Positions 1 through 5,885 are shown, counted from the stretch's first letter. The stretch is 7,991 bases of DNA from an uncultured Prevotella sp. (GCA_900548745.1 URLQ01000131.1:1-7991), one strand, 5' to 3'. Program-made: numbers and translations. Notes: a model not told the origin generated them from the letters alone.

Positions 1-803
1 GTGTTTCCCGCCTTCATGTCCACGTCGGAGCCGTAGATGTGGTGTGTGAATTCGCGTTCCTGCGAGTCGTCGTTGTATATGGAGTCGAAGAGGTCAGCGT
101 CGAAATCCTTCCATTTTTCGAATGCGAAGTTTTTGCGGAAGAGTCCCGGTGCCATGTTGTGTGCGATGAGTGCAGCCTCGATGATGATGGTTCCCGATCC
201 GCACATAGGGTCGTAGAAGTCCGTGTCGCCCTTCCATCCAGACATGAGAATCATTCCAGCCGCGAGCACTTCGTTGAGAGGTGCTTCCACCGACTCCTGT
301 CTGTATCCTCTGCGATGCAGGCTTTCGCCGCTTGAGTCGAGCGATAGTGTGCATTTGTCCTCTGCGATGTGTATGTTTAGTCTGATGTCCGGGTTAGCCA
401 CTGAGATGTTCGGTCGGCTTCCGGTTTTCTCTCTGAACTGGTCAACGATGGCGTCTTTCACCTTGTACGCCACGAATTTCGAGTGTCTGAATTCTTCAGA
501 GAAGACCACCGAGTCAACTGCGAAGCAGTCTTTCAGGTCGAGATACTTGCTCCAGTCGATTTTCTTCACCTCGTTGTATACGTCGTCTGCGCTGAGTGCC
601 TTGAAGTGTTTTATAGGTTTCAGGATGCGTATTGCGGTGTGCAGTTGGAAGTTCGCACGATACATCATTTCCTTGTTACCAGTGAACGACACCATTCGTC
701 GTCCTATTTCCACGTTGTTTGCTCCCAGCTGTGTCAGCTCCTGTGCCAGCACAGGTTCCAGTCCCATAAAGGTTTTGGCAATGAGCTCAAATTCCTGTTC
801 CAT
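1..803 (-). CDS. THUMP-domain class I SAM-dependent RNA methyltransferase, partial (runs off left edge)
   Basis: The minus-strand frame beginning MEQEFELIAKTFMGLEPVL is open to the left edge, so about 267 N-terminal residues are present and the C-terminus is missing. The first 60 residues resemble the RlmL/YpsC N-terminal ferredoxin-like region, about 60-165 is the THUMP RNA-binding domain, and the methyltransferase domain begins near residue 180. The SAM-binding motif DPMCGSGT lies at residues 198-205 and is followed by the family-typical IIEAALIAHNMAPG. Such enzymes methylate a guanine N2 in 23S rRNA or related RNA in the cytoplasm; the exact target cannot be told from sequence. The start codon lies inside the 3' end of the acetyltransferase remnant (17-nt overlap), so translation is probably coupled and the gene is probably transcribed from the promoter at 1260-1291. 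The family call is firm; substrate specificity is not. Confidence 0.9.
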   Translation of the reverse strand, partial: MEQEFELIAKTFMGLEPVLAQELTQLGANNVEIGRRMVSFTGNKEMMYRANFQLHTAIRILKPIKHFKALSADDVYNEVKKIDWSKYLDLKDCFAVDSVVFSEEFRHSKFVAYKVKDAIVDQFREKTGSRPNISVANPDIRLNIHIAEDKCTLSLDSSGESLHRRGYRQESVEAPLNEVLAAGMILMSGWKGDTDFYDPMCGSGTIIIEAALIAHNMAPGLFRKNFAFEKWKDFDADLFDSIYNDDSQEREFTHHIYGSDVDMKAGN

Positions 804-1233
804 TATTGAATTCAAAATCTAATATACTTATTTTTTCTTGTTTGTACTTCTTTGTATTAGGTTTCATGTCTTTCGTCACCCATACGTTGGCTCCTACGAC
901 GCATCCTTTTCCGATTGTTACTCTTCCGAGCACGGTCGCGTCTTCGTTGTCGGCGAAGCATAGTCCAGCCATAATCTGCTCTGCGAGCAGTTTATGGAGT
1001 CTTTCTATGTTTACTCCTATATGGTATTTTATTGTTCTTGTATTGACGGTAGATTTCCCGTAGTATCCAGGGAAGATGATGGAGCGTGCGAGCGAGATTA
1101 TCTCTCCGAGTGCGGCAGCTGACGGCAACGGGTCTCCGTCGCGGTGCTGGTGGAATATTCCTTTCAGTGAGTCCTCGGATGAGAGTTTCTCCACTGTCTG
1201 TGTCAGAATGCTTGTCAGTTTGTCAATGCCCAT
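787..1233 (-). pseudogene. cysE: Serine O-acetyltransferase with internal in-frame deletion of the catalytic core
   Basis: The open frame is 148 residues; Bacteroidetes serine acetyltransferases (CysE/EpsC type, first step of cysteine synthesis) are about 300. Residues 1-93 match the helical N-terminal domain (SIIFPGYYGK near 51-60, then RTIKYHIG and LLAEQIMAGLCF). At about residues 93-99 the protein jumps to the last left-handed beta-helix coils, ATVLGRVTIGKGCVVGANVW, and the tail. The segment normally between them is absent: the GIDIHPGA-type coil, the DHGTGVVIGE motif and the RHP motif that carry the catalytic His and Asp residues. There is no stop or frameshift, so the reading frame survives but acetyltransferase activity should be lost. 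A good promoter sits just upstream, so the remnant may persist because it carries transcription and translation into the methyltransferase gene. A re-purposed small oligomerisation protein is possible but unsupported. Confidence 0.8.
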
Positions 1234-1259
1234 CTATATAATATTGTCAATACAGAGTG

Positions 1260-1291
1260 CAAATTTACTTCATTTCCTTTTAATTGCCAAA
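1260..1291 (-). promoter_or_regulatory. Bacteroidetes-type promoter of the acetyltransferase remnant / RNA methyltransferase operon
   Basis: On the minus strand a perfect -7 box TAAATTTG (1260-1267) is preceded, after 20 nt, by a -33 TTTG (1288-1291), matching the Bacteroidetes primary sigma factor consensus. Transcription would start near 1253, leaving a leader of about 20 nt before the ATG at 1233. Confidence 0.75.
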
Positions 1292-1407
1292 TGTTTTCGG
1301 ATAATGTTGTTAAAATGCGCTTTTTTCGAACAATCTCATACTCTCTCTCTCTGTGTTCTGATTCAGCTGTCTTGTGTTTTTCCGCTGCGTGGCAGGCGCA
1401 TGTTTCT

Positions 1408-1788
1408 TTAATATAGGTAGAACATTCGTTCCATCATCTGCCATTTCTGGTCGGATGTGGCATCGGCGCTGCAGTCCTGGAACATTGCCACGTGTCTTTC
1501 CCATTCTTCCTGTCGTGGCAGCGTGGCAAGTCTTTCCATTGCTGTGTCCCAGTCGAAGTCGAGTGGTGCGTCCACGATCATCACGAGTCTGTTTCCGAGG
1601 ATGTAAATCTCCATCTCCAGAATTCCCACCTTTTTTATCCCTTCCTCTATTTCCTTCCAGAAGTGTTCCTTGTCGTGGGCTTTTCTGTATTCCTTTATCA
1701 GCTCGCAGTCGTCCTTCAGCTCCATTGTCTGCACGAAGCGTTTCGTGGGTTGTCCGTACTCCTTGCTTCTGTAACCTGTTGTTTCCAT
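1408..1788 (-). CDS. rhaM: L-rhamnose mutarotase (RhaM / DUF718 family)
   Basis: The 126-residue protein matches the RhaM family, small dimeric cytoplasmic enzymes that interconvert the alpha and beta anomers of L-rhamnose. Visible family features are the opening strand KRFVQTMELKDD (16-27), the segment EYRKAHDKEHFWKEIEEGIKKVGI with its conserved His and Trp, EIYILGNRLVMIV, and the C-terminal tryptophan-rich part with EWERHV and a final QKWQMMERMFYL. The ATG at 1788 gives about 15 residues more than many homologues; the ATG at residue 22 would cut into the first strand, so the longer form is chosen, although a start between the two cannot be excluded. The gene stands alone: no rhamnose isomerase, kinase or aldolase genes are nearby. 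It has its own promoter and an unusually long, structured leader. Confidence 0.88.
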   Translation of the reverse strand: METTGYRSKEYGQPTKRFVQTMELKDDCELIKEYRKAHDKEHFWKEIEEGIKKVGILEMEIYILGNRLVMIVDAPLDFDWDTAMERLATLPRQEEWERHVAMFQDCSADATSDQKWQMMERMFYLY

Positions 1789-2003
1789 CTTTTCAGTATT
1801 TTATTTAAGTTTCGCAAGTTTGCAACTTGCTCTGTCAGTAGACAAGTAGACAAGATACGAGTAAACAAGGAAATTTGCTTTTCTTGAAAATCGTTGTTTG
1901 CAAGGCTTAAACCGGTAATGCTAATCTCCTTGTCAACTTGTCAACTCGTTTACTTGTCAACTTTGTATAGAGTTGTGCCGCCATCGTTGTCTGTCGGCAC
2001 TAT
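1789..2003 (-). promoter_or_regulatory. Long structured 5' leader of rhaM with GACAAGT-type repeats
   Basis: From the predicted start near 2004 to the ATG at 1788 the leader is about 215 nt. It contains a perfect GTGCCG/CGGCAC inverted repeat (1975-1980 with 1995-2000), two clusters of short repeats built from GACAAGT/AAACAAG (1838-1870, and in opposite orientation 1928-1962) that can pair imperfectly with each other, and a perfect hairpin GCAAGTT-TGC-AACTTGC (1814-1830) about 25 nt before the start codon. No known riboswitch class is recognised. Confidence 0.45.
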
Positions 2004-2010
2004 CATAATG

Positions 2011-2041
2011 CAAAGTTACTCATTTTATTTTATATGCACAA
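2011..2041 (-). promoter_or_regulatory. Bacteroidetes-type promoter of rhaM
   Basis: On the minus strand the -7 box TAACTTTG (2011-2018) fits TAnnTTTG exactly. A weaker -33 element TTGTG lies at 2037-2041, about 19 nt further upstream. The predicted start is near 2004. The promoter lies just outside the left end of palindromic element A. Confidence 0.6.
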
Positions 2042-2064
2042 GATGTTCTGATTTTTTTTAGATT

Positions 2065-2560
2065 CATCCAGGAAATGGAGTGATATATTCTTTAAAAGTG
2101 GCTTTAACAAAAACAATAAAAACACCCAACAGTATTTTCAGGAAGCCTTTGGCTTTACATTATTTGCCGTAATTCTCAGTCCGAGAGCAAGCTCTCTTTC
2201 ATCGACTTACTGCACACAATGTCGCAGAGCATGCTCTGCTTCCTGAAAATACAGTTGGGCGATAAACATTAAAAACCAAGCGAATAGACAAGTATAAACA
2301 AGTTGATGTGTAAACAACACGTGAGAGCATAAAAACTCATGGGGTGCAATGTTTTTCCTGTTTATCGCTGTATATATTTTCCGATTGGCACATCGTGCCA
2401 ATGCTTAAAATTCAGATAAGGCAGTAGAGAGCTTGCTCGCTTAAGGGGTTATCTGAATTTTAAGCAAGCCGTAGGCTCGGAAAATATATACGGTGTTTTT
2501 AAATGTTTTTGTATAAGCATTGGACTGAATCTCCTGTTTACATCACTCCAAATCTTCCTA
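2065..2560. repeat. Large nested-palindrome non-coding element, copy A
   Basis: This copy shares long stretches with the element at 5083-5551. Its ends carry TGGAGTGAT (2076-2084) and the inverted ATCACTCCA (2542-2550). Nested inverted repeats fold into a branched figure: an outer stem (2101-2126 with 2492-2517); arm I (2125-2146 with 2238-2259, 21 of 22 paired) bearing AAGCC-TTT-GGCTT, a 16-bp stem (2157-2172 with 2207-2222) tipped by GAGAGC-AA-GCTCTC (2183-2196), and the perfect palindrome GCAGAGCATGCTCTGC (2224-2239); arm II CGATAAACA/TGTTTATCG (2260-2268 with 2359-2367) enclosing a variable loop; arm III (2370-2384 with 2477-2491) bearing TTGGCAC-ATC-GTGCCAA (2385-2401), a perfect 16-bp stem (2404-2419 with 2449-2464) and GCC-GTA-GGC (2468-2476). 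No gene is supported. It could be a MITE-like mobile element or a structured RNA; no target-site duplication was recognised. Confidence 0.85.
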
Positions 2561-2643
2561 TATATATGGGCATCTTTGTTTTTTTTTGATAGAGACGGAG
2601 GTGTCCCTGTCATTTTTTATAAACATCAAAATATACACCTATT

Positions 2644-3600
2644 ATGCCAAGAAACAAGAAAACATCAGACTCGTTATTTTCATTCATGAACCATCTCATC
2701 GCCCTGTTGATGAAGAACGGGCAATACCGCACCTCGCAGCATTACAGGGCAACCCTTAACAGCTTTAAGCGATACCGTGATAACAAGGATATTGCCCTAA
2801 GAGAGATCGATGCAGAAGAGATGCGCTCGTATGAGGCATACCTGCATCATACAGCGAAGGTATGTAGCAACACCAGTTCCTTCTATCTTCGCATCCTCCG
2901 TGCCACCTACAACAAAGCCGTGGTAAAGGGACTTACGCCACAGCTGCATCCGTTCGCGGATGTCTATACCGGCATTGCCAAAACAGTCAAGAGAGCCATA
3001 CCCGCAGAGACAGTCAGCCAGATCAGGCATTTGGAGTCAGTCACCCGTCTTACCCCGGAAGAAGAGATGGCGAGAGACACCTTCCTGATGAGTTTCTATC
3101 TGCGTGGCATCTCGTTCATCGACCTTGCACATCTCCGCAAATCCGACCTCAAGGACGGTTATCTTCATTACATCCGAAGCAAGACCGGACAGCGCCTCAC
3201 CATCCGGTGGGAGAAGGAGATGCAAGACCTGTTGGAAAAGTATCAGGCGCAGACCGTCTCCTTACCTTATCTTTTCCCGTTCCTCGTTGATGAAGGAAAC
3301 AAAAGTCAGGATAATACCATTGACAGAATGCAGGAAGAGGTGCGCTTATATCATAATGCTGAAGCACGTATCTCCTACCATCTCAGAAAGTTAGGTACCA
3401 AAATAGGTGTCAAGGGCAAGCTCACCCTCTATGTCGCCCGCCATTCCTGGGCAACGGCAGCAAGAGACAACCACGTCTCAATCTCCGTCATCAGCGAGGC
3501 ATTGGGGCATCATTCCGAAATCACCACACAAATATACCTCCGCTCAATCAAAAGCTCGGAAGTGGATGATGCCAACGCCAAAATATTAGCAGCCCTATAA
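2644..3600 (+). CDS. Tyrosine recombinase / integrase, likely the invertase for the adjacent promoter switch
   Basis: The 318-residue protein has the two-part layout of phage-integrase-family recombinases: an N-terminal SAM-like DNA-binding domain (about 10-105) and a catalytic domain (about 125-310). Catalytic residues visible are R154 (FYLRGISFIDL), the beta-hairpin lysine K180 (YIRSKTGQ), R266-H267 in YVARHSWAT, H289 in LGHH and the nucleophile Y298 in TQIYLRS. The first His of the usual HxxR box is Tyr here (Y263); this YVARH form is, from memory, common in Bacteroidetes recombinases. The length fits the compact recombinases that invert promoters and stand at the head of capsule loci, and no excisionase or mobilisation gene is nearby. 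The inverted repeats of the switch begin 57 bp after the stop codon, which strongly suggests they are its substrate. No clear promoter was found in the 80 bp upstream. Confidence 0.93.
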   Translation: MPRNKKTSDSLFSFMNHLIALLMKNGQYRTSQHYRATLNSFKRYRDNKDIALREIDAEEMRSYEAYLHHTAKVCSNTSSFYLRILRATYNKAVVKGLTPQLHPFADVYTGIAKTVKRAIPAETVSQIRHLESVTRLTPEEEMARDTFLMSFYLRGISFIDLAHLRKSDLKDGYLHYIRSKTGQRLTIRWEKEMQDLLEKYQAQTVSLPYLFPFLVDEGNKSQDNTIDRMQEEVRLYHNAEARISYHLRKLGTKIGVKGKLTLYVARHSWATAARDNHVSISVISEALGHHSEITTQIYLRSIKSSEVDDANAKILAAL

Positions 3601-3656
3601 ACCACAAAAAATGAATTAAAAAGGATTATGTAAAAATAAGAACCAAAATGAACCAA

Positions 3657-3686
3657 TCTTCTGAATCTCTACATAAGAGATACAGA
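3657..3686 (+). repeat. Left inverted repeat (IRL) of invertible promoter; recombinase core site
   Basis: This 30-bp sequence is the perfect reverse complement of 3836-3865. It is itself an imperfect palindrome: arms TCTGAATCTCT (3660-3670) and AGAGATACAGA (3676-3686) match at 10 of 11 positions around the asymmetric centre ACATA (3671-3675). This is the expected shape of a tyrosine-recombinase crossover site. Confidence 0.92.
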
Positions 3687-3695
3687 AACTCACTG

Positions 3696-3727
3696 CAAAA
3701 TTATGAAAAATGTTGGAAATTAGCAAA
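3696..3727 (-). promoter_or_regulatory. Promoter inside the invertible segment, currently pointing leftward
   Basis: On the minus strand the -7 box is TAATTTTG (3696-3703) and the -33 box is TTTG (3724-3727), separated by 20 nt. Both match the Bacteroidetes consensus exactly. As oriented, it would transcribe through IRL into the 3' end of the recombinase gene on the antisense strand. Confidence 0.8.
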
Positions 3728-3835
3728 TTATGCTTGTAAAAAAATAATATTGCTCTACGAAAATCATCTTTTTTTTCAGTATTCATTTCGGACACAAACT
3801 GATAAATCGTTGATTAAACGACAGTTCTCGGTTTG

Positions 3836-3865
3836 TCTGTATCTCTTATGTAGAGATTCAGAAGA
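3836..3865 (-). repeat. Right inverted repeat (IRR) of invertible promoter; recombinase core site
   Basis: Perfect reverse complement of 3657-3686. Its arms are TCTGTATCTCT (3836-3846) and AGAGATTCAGA (3852-3862) around the centre TATGT (3847-3851). The opposed centres mean that recombination between the two repeats inverts rather than deletes the segment. Confidence 0.92.
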
Positions 3866-4090
3866 AGTGGAATGATTTAGGGAAGGGTTTTTAAGACAAA
3901 GGAATCGGACAGCTAATTATTCCAAGGGTTGCAGACTATTACGCTCTTGGGTCAGGAGTACGTCTGTGATTAGAGGTTTCCGCTATCGGAAATAGACTGA
4001 CCAACCCTTTCTTGCCAAGTGTTTTGAAGCATTGTTTCACGACACGGGGGAATGAGAATTACACCCTGACCGCAAATCAAAAAATGAACA
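3866..4090 (+). promoter_or_regulatory. Structured 5' leader of upxY
   Basis: The 225 nt between the switch and upxY contain nested inverted repeats: AAGGGTTG (3924-3931) with CAACCCTT (4002-4009) enclosing a perfect hairpin TTTCCG-CTAT-CGGAAA (3977-3992), and GGTCAGG (3950-3956) with CCTGACC (4065-4071). The second pair crosses the first, so alternative folds are possible. In Bacteroides capsule loci UpxY is known to need the 5' leader to prevent early termination; that this leader plays the same part is inference. Confidence 0.5.
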
Positions 4091-4636
4091 ATGGCACAGC
4101 TAAACAAAGGGATGAATTGGTATGCATTCAAGATTTTTTTTGGGAAAGGAAAGCCTGTCAAGGCTTATTTCGTTGCCAATGGGATAGAATACATTTATGA
4201 TGTGAAAAAAGACTATTGGGACAAGGATAAGAAAAAGAGAATAGTTAAGGAAGTTCCAATAATGCCATCTCTCATTCTTTTTCGTACCACGAAAACAAAA
4301 GCCATAGAGATTGAACGCATGTTTCTCAATAAAGTGATGCTCTATCGCGGCAAGAATTCTGAGAACCTTAAAGAGCCATCAAAAATATCAGAACGCGAAG
4401 TGGAGATCTTCAATATCGTTGTAACTTCTGGTGTTGAAGGACTTGATTTTTACGATGAGTATAATCCGAAGTTTGTCAAAGGCGATAAGTTCAGAGTTAT
4501 TGGAGGTCTTTTAAAAGGAGCGGAAGGCTATGTCGTTCGTATCAAAAAAGACCATAAACTATATGTGAGTATCAAGGGGTTGTGTGCAGTCACGACAGGA
4601 TATATTCCCAAAGCATTCTTACAGAAAATAGAATAG
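4091..4636 (+). CDS. upxY: UpxY family transcription antiterminator (NusG paralogue)
   Basis: The 181-residue protein has the two domains of NusG paralogues. The NGN domain (about 8-110) shows MNWYAFKIFFGKGKPVKAYF, GIEYIYDV and the VPIMPSLILFR block that is characteristic of UpxY. The KOW-type C-terminal domain (about 128-181) shows FVKGDKFRVIGGLLKGAEGY, then VVRI and GYIPKAFLQKIE. UpxY proteins travel with RNA polymerase and prevent premature termination of capsular polysaccharide operons in Bacteroides; each is normally the first or an early gene of the operon it controls. Here it lies 226 bp after the invertible promoter, which must be flipped to transcribe it. No polysaccharide gene follows. 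The ATG at 4091 is taken; the ATG at 4112 (residue 8, MNWYAF) begins exactly at the domain and is a real alternative, since neither has a strong ribosome-binding site. Confidence 0.9.
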   Translation: MAQLNKGMNWYAFKIFFGKGKPVKAYFVANGIEYIYDVKKDYWDKDKKKRIVKEVPIMPSLILFRTTKTKAIEIERMFLNKVMLYRGKNSENLKEPSKISEREVEIFNIVVTSGVEGLDFYDEYNPKFVKGDKFRVIGGLLKGAEGYVVRIKKDHKLYVSIKGLCAVTTGYIPKAFLQKIE

Positions 4637-4670
4637 GGTATACGGAAATTAACCCCACGGATGATAAATC

Positions 4671-4946
4671 ATGTCTCCCACAGATTGCACTCCCACGGAT
4701 AATTAATTTTATTCTCCCACAGATAATTAATCTCCCACGGATCCCACAGATGAACACAGATTTATTCCTGCGGACTACACATCCACTCATCTGCAAGCAA
4801 CTGTTGCCCAAGCAACAGAAAATCTGTGAAAATCCGTGCAATCTGTGGGAGCATAAATCTAAAGAGTGATTTCCTAAAGAATAGTCATCCCTACGGATAA
4901 ATGTCTCCCACAGATCACACATGAACACAGATTTATTCCTGCGGAC
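4671..4946. repeat. Cluster of short interspersed repeats of the CTCCCACAGAT type
   Basis: Variants of CTCCCAC(A/G)GAT recur at 4675-4685, 4690-4700, 4714-4724, 4732-4742 and 4905-4915, with a shortened copy at 4743-4751 and the inverted form ATCTGTGGGAG at 4841-4851. A 26-bp direct repeat beginning ATGAACACAGATTTATTCCT occurs at 4750-4775 and 4921-4946. A perfect hairpin CTGTTGC-CCAA-GCAACAG sits at 4801-4818; it lacks a T-run, so it is a poor terminator. Frames open across the tract consist of repeat sequence and are not called as genes. Similar degenerate repeats are, from memory, scattered between genes in many Bacteroidetes. Confidence 0.7.
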
Positions 4947-5082
4947 CATAACACTTTCAAGAGGCAGACAAACCTGTCCTCCCCTCTTTGGATAAAATTC
5001 TCACGCTCGGAAGAATAAGCAAGCTTCTTCTCTAGCTTAATCGGATTTTTAGGGGGAGTTAGAGGGGGTCGGTAATATGGCT

Positions 5083-5551
5083 CATCCGGAAAATGGAGTG
5101 ATAGAATATCTAAAGTGACTTTAACAAAAACAATAAAAACACCCAACAGTATTTTCAGGAAGCCTTTGGCTTTACATTGTTTGCCGTAATTCACTGTCCG
5201 AGAGCAAGCTCTCTTTCATCGACTTACTGCAAACAATGTCGCAGAGCATGCTCTGCTTCCTGAAATACAGTTGGGCGATAAACATGAAAAACATTAACAC
5301 AATATGATGGTGCGTTACATATTACAAATGTTACCAGAATGTTTTTCCTGTTTATCGCTGTATATATTTTCCGATTGGCACATCGTGCCAATGCTTAAAA
5401 TTCAGATAAGTCCGTAGAGAGCTTGCTCTCTTTAGGACTTTATATGAATTTTAAGCAAGCCGTAGGCTCGGAAAATATATACGGTGTTTTTAATGTTTTT
5501 GTATGAGTGTTAAGATAGAATCCCTGTTTACATCACTCCAAATATCGGATG
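5083..5551. repeat. Large nested-palindrome non-coding element, copy B
   Basis: Same orientation and plan as the element at 2065-2560. Terminal inverted repeats are clearer here: CATCCG...TGGAGTGAT at 5083-5102 against ATCACTCCA...CGGATG at 5532-5551. Paired parts are nearly identical to copy A; the arm II loop (about 5285-5340) is shorter and unrelated. Copy B is better paired: the arm I inner stem is ACATTGTTTGCCGTAA (5174-5189) with TTACTGCAAACAATGT (5224-5239), one mismatch in 16, and the arm III tip GAGAGC-TT-GCTCTC (5417-5430) is perfect with an added GTCC/GGAC pairing below it. Three tips share the form AGAGC-NN-GCTCT. No gene is supported within it. Confidence 0.85.
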
Positions 5552-5700
5552 AACCCAAAATATATGTATACCACACCTGTCTGGCTTTTGCATAAATAAC
5601 CAATTTGACTGCATAAATAAACGGCTTGTTCTGCTCGTCTGTATAGTTCGATTTTGGCAATCACGCCAAGCCTATGTAAACACGTGATTTTGTCATCATT

Positions 5701-5766
5701 TAGAAATTCGGTAACTTTCCGATAGAAAGTCCGTAACTTTCTCATAGAAATTCGGTAACTTTCTAT
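5701..5766. repeat. Three tandem 22-bp repeats
   Basis: Units at 5701-5722, 5723-5744 and 5745-5766 follow the pattern TAGAAATTCGGTAACTTTC plus three variable bases; the middle unit differs by AGTCCG for ATTCGG. Each unit has partial inner symmetry (GAAAG...CTTTC in the middle unit). An 83-residue frame on the minus strand (5533-5784) crosses them but overlaps the end of element B and looks spurious. Role unknown. Confidence 0.75.
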
Positions 5767-5848
5767 TTGAAGTTGATTGGACATCTATTTCAGGTTGCTT
5801 CAACAAGCATCTAAATCTATGTCCATCTCCCTCTTTTATGTTCCAAAC

Positions 5849-5885
5849 ATGCACGTTGCGATTGTATAAAAATACAATTCTGCAT
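5849..5885 (-). terminator. Possible terminator hairpin after the MgtC-family gene
   Basis: A hairpin ATTGTAT-AAAA-ATACAAT (5861-5878), extended by ATGCA (5849-5853) with TGCAT (5881-5885), starts 12 nt beyond the stop codon of the minus-strand operon. It is AT-rich and lacks a clear run of U, so termination efficiency is uncertain. Confidence 0.35.

Larger units (their letters stand above)
3657..3865. promoter_or_regulatory. Invertible promoter segment (phase-variation switch), OFF orientation
   Basis: A 149-bp unique segment (3687-3835) lies between perfect 30-bp inverted repeats, immediately after a tyrosine recombinase gene and ahead of upxY. The only good promoter in it points left, away from upxY, so the assembled orientation is OFF. 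After inversion the same promoter would occupy about 3795-3826 on the plus strand and start near 3833, giving upxY a leader of about 250 nt. The open frame that can be read through this segment is just the inverted repeat and AT-rich DNA and is not called as a gene. Confidence 0.88.

Noticed and set aside
1340..1355. CT-dinucleotide run before the acetyltransferase promoter
   Set aside because: Only about six units, outside the promoter boxes and any reading frame; too short to claim slippage-based phase variation.
2207..2401. 64-residue frame inside element A
   Set aside because: It lies across the palindromic arms and the variable loop and is not preserved in copy B.
3729..3736. Possible rightward -7 box TATGCTTG inside the invertible segment (would mean the switch is ON)
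   Set aside because: It differs from TAnnTTTG and has no -33 element at the right distance, while the leftward promoter matches both boxes exactly.
3648..3875. 75-residue open frame across the invertible segment
   Set aside because: It consists of the two inverted repeats and the AT-rich promoter segment, has no protein-like pattern, and would be broken by inversion.
4582..4949. Open frames on both strands across the CTCCCACAGAT tract
   Set aside because: The translations are repetitive echoes of the DNA repeats (for example repeated NKSVFMC/NKSVFIC), which is typical of non-coding repeat DNA.
2065..5551. CRISPR array or IS element pair
   Set aside because: The two copies are single large palindromic units, not regular short repeats with spacers, and neither encodes a transposase.
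5533..5784. 83-residue minus-strand frame (MSNQLQIESYRISMRKLRTF...)
   Set aside because: It crosses the 22-bp tandem repeats and ends inside the terminal repeat of element B; no family recognised and no promoter or ribosome-binding site.
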